Positions 1 to 9,276 of a stretch of 64,000 bases of DNA are shown here, piece by piece; position 1 is the first letter of the stretch, and each line of letters starts with the position of its first letter. The notes below the pieces were generated by a model. That model worked only from the letters and a program-made list of their open reading frames with translations. It ran no database searches and was not told where the DNA came from. The DNA is taken from positions 186,001 through 250,000 of the forward strand of contig NZ_JAUMIT010000003.1 in assembly GCF_030519655.1 (NCBI RefSeq), read 5' to 3'. The DNA comes from Wenyingzhuangia gilva (lineage in GTDB: Bacteria > Bacteroidota > Bacteroidia > Flavobacteriales > Flavobacteriaceae). The position numbers and the translations under genes are program-made.

Positions 1-509
1 AATGGAGTGTCTGCATTCATGGTGATGCATCCTGTAACAATATTGTTTTTTTGACAAGTCTCTAGAGCACTCACAACATAAGGAGTCGTTCCTGAGGCCG
101 CTATTCCAATCACTACATCTTTTTCATTAACATGATGATTTAATAAATCTATCCAACCTTGCATATCATCATCTTCGGCGTTTTCTACTGCTTTTCTAAT
201 CGCAACATCTCCACCAGCAATAATTCCAACGACCAATTCATGAGGAACCCCAAAAGTAGGAGGACATTCAGAAGCATCTAAAATTCCCAAACGGCCACTG
301 GTTCCTGCTCCCATGTAAAACAATCTACCTCCATTTTTTAATTTATCAGCCACCACATCAATTAGTTTTTCAATACTTGGCAAGCTGTTTTTTATAGCCA
401 AAGCTACTTTTTGATCTTCCTCATTGATGTATTGAACCAATTCAGATGTTGACATATTTTCTAAGTTAGTATAAAGAGAATCTTGTTCGGTAGTTTTATG
501 GTGTTTCAT
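1..509 (-). CDS. murQ: N-acetylmuramic acid 6-phosphate etherase, 5' part only
   Basis: MurQ cleaves the lactyl ether of MurNAc-6-phosphate to give GlcNAc-6-phosphate and D-lactate, a cytoplasmic step of peptidoglycan recycling. The 169 visible residues read MKHHKTTEQDSLYTNLENMS and then contain the SIS-domain signature FYMGAGTSGRLGILDASECP followed by PTFGVP and VIGIAASGTTPYV, all typical of MurQ/GckR proteins. The gene runs off the left edge, so the C-terminal part is missing because of the window limit and not because of damage. The ATG lies 3 bases after the stop of the pbpC gene, which implies co-transcription with that gene and the alpha-2-macroglobulin gene upstream. This puts wall recycling in the same transcript as a wall polymerase. 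The family assignment is firm; completeness cannot be judged. Confidence 0.93.
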   Translation of the reverse strand, partial: MKHHKTTEQDSLYTNLENMSTSELVQYINEEDQKVALAIKNSLPSIEKLIDVVADKLKNGGRLFYMGAGTSGRLGILDASECPPTFGVPHELVVGIIAGGDVAIRKAVENAEDDDMQGWIDLLNHHVNEKDVVIGIAASGTTPYVVSALETCQKNNIVTGCITMNADTP

Positions 510-512
510 GAT

Positions 513-2858
513 TTATTCAATCTGTATTTTTCTGGTGATTTTGTTTCCGTTTTCATCAACAATAATAATTTTGTGATTTCCTTTTGTAGGAATAATAGCA
601 ATTTCATGTTGATGTTGGGTCGTTTTTATAAAGTGATCATCTAAATACCAAAATAAAGTTTCTTCGCTTCTCTGATGGGTCGCTTTAATTACAATAGGAT
701 TTGTTTTTTCATTAAAATCTTTTGTTAATATAAAAGTAGCATTTTCATTTGGACTTAAGAAATCCATCACCCGGGTATTTGCTTCTAAACACTCTTTTTT
801 TATAGGAGGCAATTCCATATAATTAGCGTTTTGTTTTTTGTAATACCAAGCCTGATTTGGAGGTAAAATAAACCATGTTTTAGAAGTGATTTCATTATTA
901 TCAACACAATTTTTAAACACTCTGTATCTTTTGTTTTTGTCTAAAAAAATGGTTTGATGGTAAGGACATGGAAGCGTAGTATTTGGTTTTAAAGGAATCC
1001 ATTCTTTTTTTGTTGGACATAAAGAAGTGGCTTTGTGTCCGCTTATACTACAAACATCAATGGTTTTTAGTTCGTCTAAAGGTTTTGTAAACCAATTGTT
1101 TTTAGGTAGTTTTTCTAATACTTCAAACATAATAGGAGCAGCGTGGTTCACTCCAGTCATGTTGGCAATTCCTTCTCCGTCAGCATTTCCTACCCAAACA
1201 CCAATAGCATAATTTTGATTGACTCCAATACTCCAAGCATCTTTGTTTCCAAAACTGGTTCCTGTTTTCCAAGCAATTTTTTCAGAAGAACTATAATGTT
1301 TCCATTCCTTGTCATCTTCGGGTCTGCTTAGTTCTGTCATGGCTTCAAAACCTAAATAAATACTTCCTGCATCAAAAATATTTTGATCGTAAGCCTTTGT
1401 TCCTAAATCTGTTTTATGGTGTAAATAATAGCTGCTATATTGATGTTCTTTGGTAAAGTATTGACTGTTATTTTCGGTATAATGATTTACCGTACTGGCG
1501 AGATTTGCATACATGTTGGTCATGTCCCATAAAGAACTTTCTGCACCACCTAAAATCAAAGTCAAGCCATAATAATCTACAGGTTTGTTAACGTTTTTTA
1601 AGCCCAAATAATTCAAATCATTTTTAAATTTATGTAAACCATATTGTCTTAACAATCGAACAGCAGGAATGTTTAAAGATTTTGCAATGGCTTTTTTTGC
1701 GGAAATCGCTCCCGCATAAGTCATGTCAAAATTCTGAGGCGTGTATTCTTGTATTTGCGTTGGAATGTCTGGAACAAGCATGTTGGGTAACAATTCTCCA
1801 TTGTTTAACAAGCCCATGTAAAGAATAGGTTTTAAGGTACTTCCTGTACTTCTTTGTGCTTGAACCATGTCTACAAATTTTTGGTTTTCTACGTCTGTAG
1901 GACTGTTTCCAACATAAGCAACTACTTTTTTTGTTTTAACGTTTAAGATTAATACTGCAATGTTGTGTATGTTGTTTTTTTTATATTGATGATAATATTT
2001 TTCAATGGTATTTAAGGCACTTTGTTGAAGATTATAATCAATACTCGTAACAATTCTTTTACCTTGTGATTGTTGTTTTAATTCTGATAAAAGATGAAGG
2101 TTGTCTTGTGGAATGGGAACGGGTTTTTGTGGAATGGCTTCTTGTATGGCCAAATCATATGTAAGTTGATTGATGATTCCTTTGTCTTTTAATTTGGCTA
2201 GTAAAAAATCTCTCTTCTTTTTTAGCAAGTTTTTGTTTTTTCCGGGAAAAATTAAACTGGGAGCATTGGGTAAAACAGCCAAAGTAGCACTTTCTGCCCA
2301 TGATAATTTATTGGGTGAAGTTCCAAAATATCTCCAAGAAGCCATTTCTAATCCAACCACATTTCCACCGTAAGGAGCATGATGTATATATAAATTTAAA
2401 ATTTCTTCTTTAGATTTTGAAAACTCCAAACGTGTTGCCCAAATAAGTTCAATTAGTTTTTCGGTATAGGTTCTTCTTTGGTTTCTACTAAGCCTAATCA
2501 CTTGCTGAGTAATGGTACTGGCTCCTCTTTTAATCCTATCATTTTTAAAATTAATGACCATTGCTTTCCCCATGGCTACAGGATTAAATCCAAAATGATA
2601 CTCAAAATATTCATCCTCATAAAAGAGAATGCATTTTTTTATTTTATCAGGAATCTGTTGAGTAGGAGGAAATCGCCATTGTTCATCGTTGGCAATAGTA
2701 GCTCCTAATAATTGCTGATCTGATGAAAAGATCACGGTTGAGTAATCTTCTTTAAATAAATGGTTAGGTAATAAAAAGACATACCAAACACATAAAACCA
2801 AACTTATAATAAGAATGATTTTATGTTTTTTTAGGTATGAAATAATTTTTTGTTTCAA
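513..2858 (-). CDS. pbpC: Penicillin-binding protein 1C (bifunctional glycosyltransferase/transpeptidase-like)
   Basis: A 781-residue class A penicillin-binding protein, anchored by one N-terminal membrane segment (about residues 12-32) and facing the periplasm. The glycosyltransferase domain follows, with the catalytic-Glu motif EDEYFEYHFG and the GASTITQQ signature. The transpeptidase domain has SxxK as STLK (Ser340) and a KTGTS box. A C-terminal BiPBP_C-type beta domain (about 690-781) identifies the 1C type. The start codon is TTG, two bases after the alpha-2-macroglobulin stop; no in-frame ATG occurs before the glycosyltransferase domain, so the TTG is needed to keep the membrane anchor. 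Translation is probably coupled to the upstream gene. PbpC next to a bacterial alpha-2-macroglobulin is a known pairing, thought to repair the wall after the envelope is breached. Confidence 0.93.
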   Translation of the reverse strand: MKQKIISYLKKHKIILIISLVLCVWYVFLLPNHLFKEDYSTVIFSSDQQLLGATIANDEQWRFPPTQQIPDKIKKCILFYEDEYFEYHFGFNPVAMGKAMVINFKNDRIKRGASTITQQVIRLSRNQRRTYTEKLIELIWATRLEFSKSKEEILNLYIHHAPYGGNVVGLEMASWRYFGTSPNKLSWAESATLAVLPNAPSLIFPGKNKNLLKKKRDFLLAKLKDKGIINQLTYDLAIQEAIPQKPVPIPQDNLHLLSELKQQSQGKRIVTSIDYNLQQSALNTIEKYYHQYKKNNIHNIAVLILNVKTKKVVAYVGNSPTDVENQKFVDMVQAQRSTGSTLKPILYMGLLNNGELLPNMLVPDIPTQIQEYTPQNFDMTYAGAISAKKAIAKSLNIPAVRLLRQYGLHKFKNDLNYLGLKNVNKPVDYYGLTLILGGAESSLWDMTNMYANLASTVNHYTENNSQYFTKEHQYSSYYLHHKTDLGTKAYDQNIFDAGSIYLGFEAMTELSRPEDDKEWKHYSSSEKIAWKTGTSFGNKDAWSIGVNQNYAIGVWVGNADGEGIANMTGVNHAAPIMFEVLEKLPKNNWFTKPLDELKTIDVCSISGHKATSLCPTKKEWIPLKPNTTLPCPYHQTIFLDKNKRYRVFKNCVDNNEITSKTWFILPPNQAWYYKKQNANYMELPPIKKECLEANTRVMDFLSPNENATFILTKDFNEKTNPIVIKATHQRSEETLFWYLDDHFIKTTQHQHEIAIIPTKGNHKIIIVDENGNKITRKIQIE

Positions 2859-2860
2859 AA

Positions 2861-5800
2861 TTAAGGAATCACATTAATCCATTTTCCTTTGGTGTGGCTC
2901 ATGTAATTTTGGTCATACATGGCTTCTACGTGCGTACCCGGTAAATAGTAACTTCCCAAATAAGTTGTATTAATTTTTACTTTAAAACTTTTTGTCTCGT
3001 TATTTTTTAAATCAAAATAATAATGGATGGCATTGTCTCTAATATCTGCATAATCAATGTTACTGGTAGAACTATTGTCATCCATCGCATAACGAGTATT
3101 GATTAACTCCCATCCAGATGGAATTTGATATGTCAACGCAACGTCTTTTACTGATTTGTTTACAATGTTTTTTACTTCAATTTGCGCTACAAAACTAATC
3201 CCTTGACTAAGGTTGGTGATATCTATCAGTTTTCCATTATTATCCATGTAATTTATTTGGGTGATTAGATTTTTAGATAGACTTTCCTCGTTGTTTATTT
3301 CAGGAATTCCCGAATAGGTAAGTTTAACGTAAAGGGCTTTTTTACCATTATTATTAATCGTGATTTGATTGTCTCCTTGGTTGATTTTTACTTCTTTTTT
3401 CCAAATAGATTTTTGAGTATTGATGTCTGTTTTTACACCGTTTGTATTAAGTTTTGCTAGCAAAGGTTGATTGCTTGTTTGTTGATAATAATTACATAAG
3501 GCTAACAAACAATTTGCGGTTGTTTTGGTGTTTAAATAGTTATCGCTATTTAATTCATTGGCAATATCTTGTAGCATTTCTCGCGCTTTAGATTCATTAT
3601 TTAAGACTTGATAAGCTTCTAAAGCGATTGATTTGTTAATCAAAGTAGATCCATGATTTACTTGAAAAACCTTGGTGTAATCAATTAAAGAAGCATTGTT
3701 CATCAACTCAGTTGCCGCTTCTTTTTGACCAATAATAGCATAAGCCAATGCCAATCTTAATTTAGCAATATTATCAATGTTTTTATCTTCTCTTAGACGG
3801 TTCATGATAGACAATTCAGGACTTTGAGCCAAAGCCAAAGTGTAAAGTCTATAAGCTTGTTCTACATAAGAATTGTCTTTTGTTTTTCTCCAAGATCTGG
3901 CTACTATTTTTTGATAAGCAATCCAATTATTTTTAAAATTATATGGCAAAGCATATCCTTGTTTTTCAGCTTCAATTAAAAAGTGTCCTGCATAATTGCT
4001 CACCCATTCGTTGGCTTTGTAATTTCCTGGCCAATACGTAAATCCACCAGAAGTTAATTGAAAACTATTTAGTTTTTGAATTCCTGCTTTGATGTTTTCT
4101 GTGATGGTATTTTTATCAGATTGAGATAGTTCAAACAAATCATGCATGTACAATTGTGGAAAAACTGCCGAAACAGTTTGCTCTAAACATCCATGAGGAT
4201 AACGAATTAAATATTGCAATCGATCACTAAAGTTAATTTGTGGAAAGGAAGAAATTTCAATGTTTGCATGGTTGGTATTTGCTATTCCAAAACCATCAAT
4301 AGTTATTTTTTTGGTGCTATTGGCTTCAATATAAACTTCTTCACTTTTGGTTACTTTGCTGATAGGATTGTAAGAATCTAACTCAATATCATAACTTGCT
4401 GTGTGTGATTTGTTTTTAGCCGTAATGGTAATTTTCCCCATTCCTGTTTTGACTGTTTTGATATCAAAATAAGCAATATCATCACCAGATTCTTTAAAAT
4501 TTAAAGTCTTAGTCTTATTTCCTTCAATTGAAAAAACATCATTGGTTTTGATTTCAATCGTTACATTTTGATTGTTTTCTAAAGCATTAAAAACAGTAAT
4601 AGGAACTTTAATTTTTTCGTTTAAACTCACTTTTCTTGGAGCACTGGCCAATAACATTAAAGGTTTTTTAACCAAAATGCTAGCATCCGTTTGTCCGTAA
4701 GCTTCGTTTTCTGGATGATGCGCTACAATCATGGTTTTTACTGCTCCAATATATTTTGGCAGTGTAATTTTATGTGTATTGGTTTTGTTTTTAGACAAAG
4801 TAAAAGGTCCTTTAAAAAGAACCACAGGTTTAAATCTGTTGGCTTTTTGTGTTTTGGCAGCTCCCAAATCTTGATCTCCACCAATGCTAAATACCTGATT
4901 TAATTTTCCGCCAAAAGCTCCAATCACATCATCATACATATCCCAAGTTTTAATTCCCAAAGCTTCTTTATTGTTAAAGTATTTCCATGGGGCAGGAGTG
5001 TTATATCGAGTTAAATCTAACAAACCTTCGTCTACAATAGTAATGGTATAGGTAAATGGTTTTCCATTTTTCTCGGCTACCTTTAATTCAAATTCTTTTT
5101 CTGGTTCTACTTCTTTAGGAATGTTTAACGTTGGATATAAATGTGTGCTAGCATCTTCTACAAAAATATTTTTAACACCGTACATTCTAATCGGTAAATC
5201 ATTTTTGGTATTGTGATGTGGTTGTAAAGACGTAATGCTGATATATACATTTGGAGTCATATTTTTATCCACCTTGAATGAAAAATTGGTGCTTTCTTTT
5301 TGAGTATCAACCGTAAAATGTCGAACCACTTTTTCGTTGTTTTCAATCGTGATTAACGCATGACCATTTTCAGCAGAAGGGAAATTTACTTGAACTTCTT
5401 CGTTTAATTGATAAGTTTCCTTGTCGGTTGTAAAAACCAACATGGCAGCTTCTTTTTGATTTCCTTTTTTTGCTTTTCCAGCCCAACCTGGCCAATCAAT
5501 AAAAACAGTTTCTCCAGTACTATGACCTGAAATTTTATTGGTTACTTGTACAAAATATCTACCCCATTCAGGATATTTAATTTCAAATTTAAAACTAGCT
5601 TTTCCGTTAGAGGTTGTATTTATCGTTTTGTAAAATACAGGAGTTTTAAAAGAAGAAGCGCTAAATTGAGAATAGTTATTGGTGTTGTTCCACCACCAAC
5701 TATTTTCCATTTTATAAATGTTTACTTCTAATTTTTGATTGGCAACAGTTTTTCCATTCTCATCAACACTTACCAACTCAAAAATATGTTCTTTGTCTGT

Positions 5801-8356
5801 TAGAAGCATGTTTCTAGCTTTGTCTCCTTGTGGTCTTTTAAGACCTGTATAAGTGGTAAAGGGCGAGTAAGTTTGGCTGTAAACATCGGTACTAAAATCT
5901 CCACCATTTTCAAAAACCTTTGTGGTTAAATAAGCTTTTAACAAACCAGGAGCATTGTTGTTTATTTTAGGATTTAAAACAAATTTAATTTCTCCAGCGG
6001 TGTTTAGTTTGGAGTTTAATACATTGGTTTCTTCGGTTTCAAAATGTTTGCTAGGATCATCAAAAACAAAGCTAGGAAAGTTTTCAAAACTAGTTTTTTG
6101 AGGTTTTAACATTAAAGAACTTTCTACTTTTAACTCCTTAGCAATGGCTCCATGTAACCATTTAGCAGCAATATTTACTTCGTTGTTTTTACTCAGTACT
6201 TTTGCATCGGTTTTGATGTTTATTTTTAACCTGTTAGGTTTGATGGTTTCAATTTTTAAGCTTTTTTGAAACGTAGCTCCTCCCACAGAAACAGTAGCAT
6301 TCCATTTTCCTGTAAGATCACTGTCTTTTGTTGGAATTTTAAAAGTGTATAAATGATTTACTCCTTTGGTTTTTACTTTTCGGTATTTTAGTACATTGTT
6401 AGGGTCTTTAATATCAATAGTTACCGGGTTGTTTTCTGGAATTTTGTTTTTAAGATCATTCAACATAAAACCAACAAAAATAGTGTCACCTGGTCTCCAA
6501 ACTCCTCTTTCCGTGTAAATAAATCCTTTAATTCCTTTGATAGGTTGTACACCATTGGTGTTAAAATTACTCATAGACAATACATTCCCATCATTTACTT
6601 TTAAATAAGTAGTTTGACCGTCTTTTTTAGCGGTGATAAAAAAGGGTACTTTGTCCAATTCAATCATCGCAATTCCTTGTGCATTGGTTTGGATGTTGGC
6701 GATAGGTTGCTGCTGATAATTGTAAAATTCAACTTTTACATCTGCCAAAGGATTTGAAGTTACCGTGTGGTTGGTTGCTACAAAAAAGGAATTGTTATTT
6801 CCTTTTTTTACTGTTAATCCAATATTGGTAGCGATGATGTTTTTGTAGATAGATTTGTTCGCATAATATGAGTATGTACAAGGATTGTCTCTATCTCTCC
6901 AACTATAATTTTCATTGTCACTATAATAACTATCATTATCCCAATTGCTACTTTCTATGTCTTCTTCATCAAAGTTTTGTTCTTGAACCGTTTTGGTAGG
7001 ATTAGTTGTAGTGTTTTTACATTTATAAGTTGAGTAGGCTTGTTTAAAATTTAATTGAACTCTATATATAGCTCCTTTATCAATTTTAATTAACTGATCT
7101 AAAGCGATTCCGTAAGTTTGCCATTTAGAATAATCAGAAGGGGTGTTAGCGTTTAGGGGCACTATTTTTTTAGCAATAGGTCTGGCCACCATTTTAATAT
7201 TTTGATTTCCTTCTAAATTGTTTTCTTGTAAAAATTGTAAAATATTAGATTCAAAAATTTTGTAAATAGTGACTTCTACAGCATTAAGATTGATGGCTTG
7301 AAACTGAATATTTAAATTATCTGAATTAGGTAAAATATTCCCAGATTTAGAAAATTTTATTTCAGGTTTGGGCTCATCAAAAGACAATGTTTTTGAAATG
7401 GTTGTTTGATAGGAGTATCCGTAAGTATTTTTAATTCCTTGATGAATAAATACTTTTAAATCTCCTTTTAAAGTATTGTCTGGATATACTTTTACCAAGT
7501 TTCCTGAAATGATATATTTTAAATCATTCACTCCCTGAATACTAATCAAACCTTTTAAATTTTGATTTTTTTGCAAGGCATCAGTAAAATTGATTTCTAC
7601 ATATTGTTCCGCATTGTTTACTACTTTAACATCTACTACTTTAAAGTTGTTTTTACCTATGATGTTAATTTCTCGGGTTTCATTTTTATCAACATTTAAA
7701 CTTTTACCGTTGTAGTTGATGTGAATTTTAGAATCTTCAACTTCTCTATAAATACTATCAATTTTAAAAGGAAAAACATCGGTGTTTATATTGATTTCAT
7801 CAAACTTAATGGATAGCTGTTTGTTGTTTTGAGTAGCGGTAAGAACTTGTTTTATTTTATCAATAGAGGTTACATCGTTGGTTTTAATTTCTCCCACAAT
7901 GTATTGCCAATCTTTGCTGTATGATTGTAAAGCTTGGGTATTGATGTCAAAATCTTGTGTTTTTGTTTTAAACTTAAAACTATATGGACTTAATGATTTT
8001 ATATGGTTTGGATATAACCTTTCTAAGTTTAGGTTAACTAGATATTCCTGATTGTTTAATAGAGGTGTTTTGGGCTTAAAAACAATTTGTTTGTTGTTTA
8101 TAACTTCTAGTTTTCCTTCTGTTTCTGGTTGTGTACTAAAAGCGTTTTTTAAATCTTCATTGGTGATTTCTGATGCTTTTACTAAAAATATTTTGATTTC
8201 TTCTTGGGTAGAAACCACTCCAGAAGTATGGTTATAAATATATTCGCTATAGTTAAAATCCTGGTTGTTTATAGGTTTGTGTTGTTTTTTACAACTAGTA
8301 AAAAAGACTACTGAAGAAATAAATAAAAGACATACTAAACCGATAAACTTTTTCAT
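2861..8356 (-). CDS. Bacterial alpha-2-macroglobulin lipoprotein with thioester motif
   Basis: An 1831-residue secreted lipoprotein: the signal peptide ends in FFTSC, with Cys22 as the lipidated residue. The middle has the multi-domain macroglobulin layout, including an MG2-like motif (FIYTERGVWRPGDTIFVGF) and the A2M segment GPFTLSKNKTNTHKITLPKY. The thioester motif CLEQ begins at Cys1390 within YPHGCLEQTVS, inside the alpha-helical thioester-binding domain. Family members trap proteases covalently through this thioester; bacterial copies are thought to protect the periplasm. It is longer than Escherichia coli YfhM (about 1650 residues). It is the first gene of the operon with pbpC and murQ. 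An acidic, Tyr/Asn-rich low-complexity stretch near residues 460-495 looks like an insertion. Function as a protease trap is inferred from the family. Confidence 0.92.
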   Translation of the reverse strand: MKKFIGLVCLLFISSVVFFTSCKKQHKPINNQDFNYSEYIYNHTSGVVSTQEEIKIFLVKASEITNEDLKNAFSTQPETEGKLEVINNKQIVFKPKTPLLNNQEYLVNLNLERLYPNHIKSLSPYSFKFKTKTQDFDINTQALQSYSKDWQYIVGEIKTNDVTSIDKIKQVLTATQNNKQLSIKFDEININTDVFPFKIDSIYREVEDSKIHINYNGKSLNVDKNETREINIIGKNNFKVVDVKVVNNAEQYVEINFTDALQKNQNLKGLISIQGVNDLKYIISGNLVKVYPDNTLKGDLKVFIHQGIKNTYGYSYQTTISKTLSFDEPKPEIKFSKSGNILPNSDNLNIQFQAINLNAVEVTIYKIFESNILQFLQENNLEGNQNIKMVARPIAKKIVPLNANTPSDYSKWQTYGIALDQLIKIDKGAIYRVQLNFKQAYSTYKCKNTTTNPTKTVQEQNFDEEDIESSNWDNDSYYSDNENYSWRDRDNPCTYSYYANKSIYKNIIATNIGLTVKKGNNNSFFVATNHTVTSNPLADVKVEFYNYQQQPIANIQTNAQGIAMIELDKVPFFITAKKDGQTTYLKVNDGNVLSMSNFNTNGVQPIKGIKGFIYTERGVWRPGDTIFVGFMLNDLKNKIPENNPVTIDIKDPNNVLKYRKVKTKGVNHLYTFKIPTKDSDLTGKWNATVSVGGATFQKSLKIETIKPNRLKINIKTDAKVLSKNNEVNIAAKWLHGAIAKELKVESSLMLKPQKTSFENFPSFVFDDPSKHFETEETNVLNSKLNTAGEIKFVLNPKINNNAPGLLKAYLTTKVFENGGDFSTDVYSQTYSPFTTYTGLKRPQGDKARNMLLTDKEHIFELVSVDENGKTVANQKLEVNIYKMENSWWWNNTNNYSQFSASSFKTPVFYKTINTTSNGKASFKFEIKYPEWGRYFVQVTNKISGHSTGETVFIDWPGWAGKAKKGNQKEAAMLVFTTDKETYQLNEEVQVNFPSAENGHALITIENNEKVVRHFTVDTQKESTNFSFKVDKNMTPNVYISITSLQPHHNTKNDLPIRMYGVKNIFVEDASTHLYPTLNIPKEVEPEKEFELKVAEKNGKPFTYTITIVDEGLLDLTRYNTPAPWKYFNNKEALGIKTWDMYDDVIGAFGGKLNQVFSIGGDQDLGAAKTQKANRFKPVVLFKGPFTLSKNKTNTHKITLPKYIGAVKTMIVAHHPENEAYGQTDASILVKKPLMLLASAPRKVSLNEKIKVPITVFNALENNQNVTIEIKTNDVFSIEGNKTKTLNFKESGDDIAYFDIKTVKTGMGKITITAKNKSHTASYDIELDSYNPISKVTKSEEVYIEANSTKKITIDGFGIANTNHANIEISSFPQINFSDRLQYLIRYPHGCLEQTVSAVFPQLYMHDLFELSQSDKNTITENIKAGIQKLNSFQLTSGGFTYWPGNYKANEWVSNYAGHFLIEAEKQGYALPYNFKNNWIAYQKIVARSWRKTKDNSYVEQAYRLYTLALAQSPELSIMNRLREDKNIDNIAKLRLALAYAIIGQKEAATELMNNASLIDYTKVFQVNHGSTLINKSIALEAYQVLNNESKAREMLQDIANELNSDNYLNTKTTANCLLALCNYYQQTSNQPLLAKLNTNGVKTDINTQKSIWKKEVKINQGDNQITINNNGKKALYVKLTYSGIPEINNEESLSKNLITQINYMDNNGKLIDITNLSQGISFVAQIEVKNIVNKSVKDVALTYQIPSGWELINTRYAMDDNSSTSNIDYADIRDNAIHYYFDLKNNETKSFKVKINTTYLGSYYLPGTHVEAMYDQNYMSHTKGKWINVIP

Positions 8357-8414
8357 TGTTTTTTTCTTCTAAAATAGAGAAATACAATGAAAAAGTCTAT
8401 ATAATTTTAAAGGA

Positions 8415-9275
8415 CTATTCTACGGTATAACTAGTTTTTATAAATTGATTTACAGAAAAATAACCTAAAGCATAATTATCTTGATTGGTAGTGTTTAAAA
8501 TGTTTCCTCTTACAGAAGCCGGAGCAGTAGAAAAAGGACCATTAGAGCCTTGAGCAATTAAAAATAGTTTGGATAAGTAGTTTTGGTAGTTTTTGCTGAT
8601 TCCGTAAAGTGAAATATCTATTTTCATATCTTTTTCAAGTTCTTCGTCAATATAGGTAATAACGTCAAAATTGTTTTTTCCAGGTTCTTCGGTGAATTCT
8701 TCGTCATTACCAGATCCGTACTCAGAAATAATTCTAAAGGGAGAATCAATTTTAGTTAAATAATAATTATCAACTCCTATTTCATTATCAATATTTACAT
8801 TAATTTGAATAATATCGTCTCCAAAAGAAATAGTTTGTTGATTGATCTCATTAATATCAACAATACCTGTGTAAGTATCTTCTGCAGTATAGGTTTCACC
8901 ATCAACAGTAATGCTTAAAAAGTATTTATCACCTAAGTTTGGTTGGGTAAAATCAACAGCAGTATAAACACCATCTTCTTCATCGTTTGGAATGGCAGGA
9001 TTTACATCTAAAAAAGTACCCATAGAGTTTCCATTTTCATCGGTTACGGAAATAACGGCATTTTTTACTTGAGGATATTTATTACTATAATAGCTGGTTG
9101 TTTGACTTAATTTAATGGTTTGTGTTTTGTAAGAATTGTTGTACTTGTTAATGTCTATACTTGCTTCAATCACAAGTCTAGGGTCTACGTTGTCTAAATC
9201 ATCAATTACAATTTCTTCCGTACAAGAAATGGTAGTTAATATCAAAAATAATAGGTATATGTATTTTTTCATCAT
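8415..9275 (-). CDS. DUF4249 domain outer-membrane lipoprotein
   Basis: A 286-residue lipoprotein with signal peptide ending TTISC (Cys18). The start of the mature protein, with DPRLVIEASI followed by a repeated beta-strand pattern (AVISVTDENGNSMGTF, YTAVDFTQPNLGDKYFLSI), is characteristic of the DUF4249 family, which is found almost only in Bacteroidota directly after a TonB-dependent receptor. The start lies one base after the stop of the receptor gene, so both are translated from one message. By analogy with SusD, it may sit on the receptor as a surface lid or substrate-binding partner, but no substrate is known for the family. It is Asp/Glu-rich. The family call rests on pattern recognition only. 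Confidence 0.82.
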   Translation of the reverse strand: MMKKYIYLLFLILTTISCTEEIVIDDLDNVDPRLVIEASIDINKYNNSYKTQTIKLSQTTSYYSNKYPQVKNAVISVTDENGNSMGTFLDVNPAIPNDEEDGVYTAVDFTQPNLGDKYFLSITVDGETYTAEDTYTGIVDINEINQQTISFGDDIIQINVNIDNEIGVDNYYLTKIDSPFRIISEYGSGNDEEFTEEPGKNNFDVITYIDEELEKDMKIDISLYGISKNYQNYLSKLFLIAQGSNGPFSTAPASVRGNILNTTNQDNYALGYFSVNQFIKTSYTVE

Positions 9276-9276
9276 T

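Noticed and set aside
4691-4903. Plus-strand reading frames opposite the macroglobulin, receptor and other large genes
   Set aside because: They have no recognisable domain and are out-of-frame shadows of strongly supported genes on the other strand.
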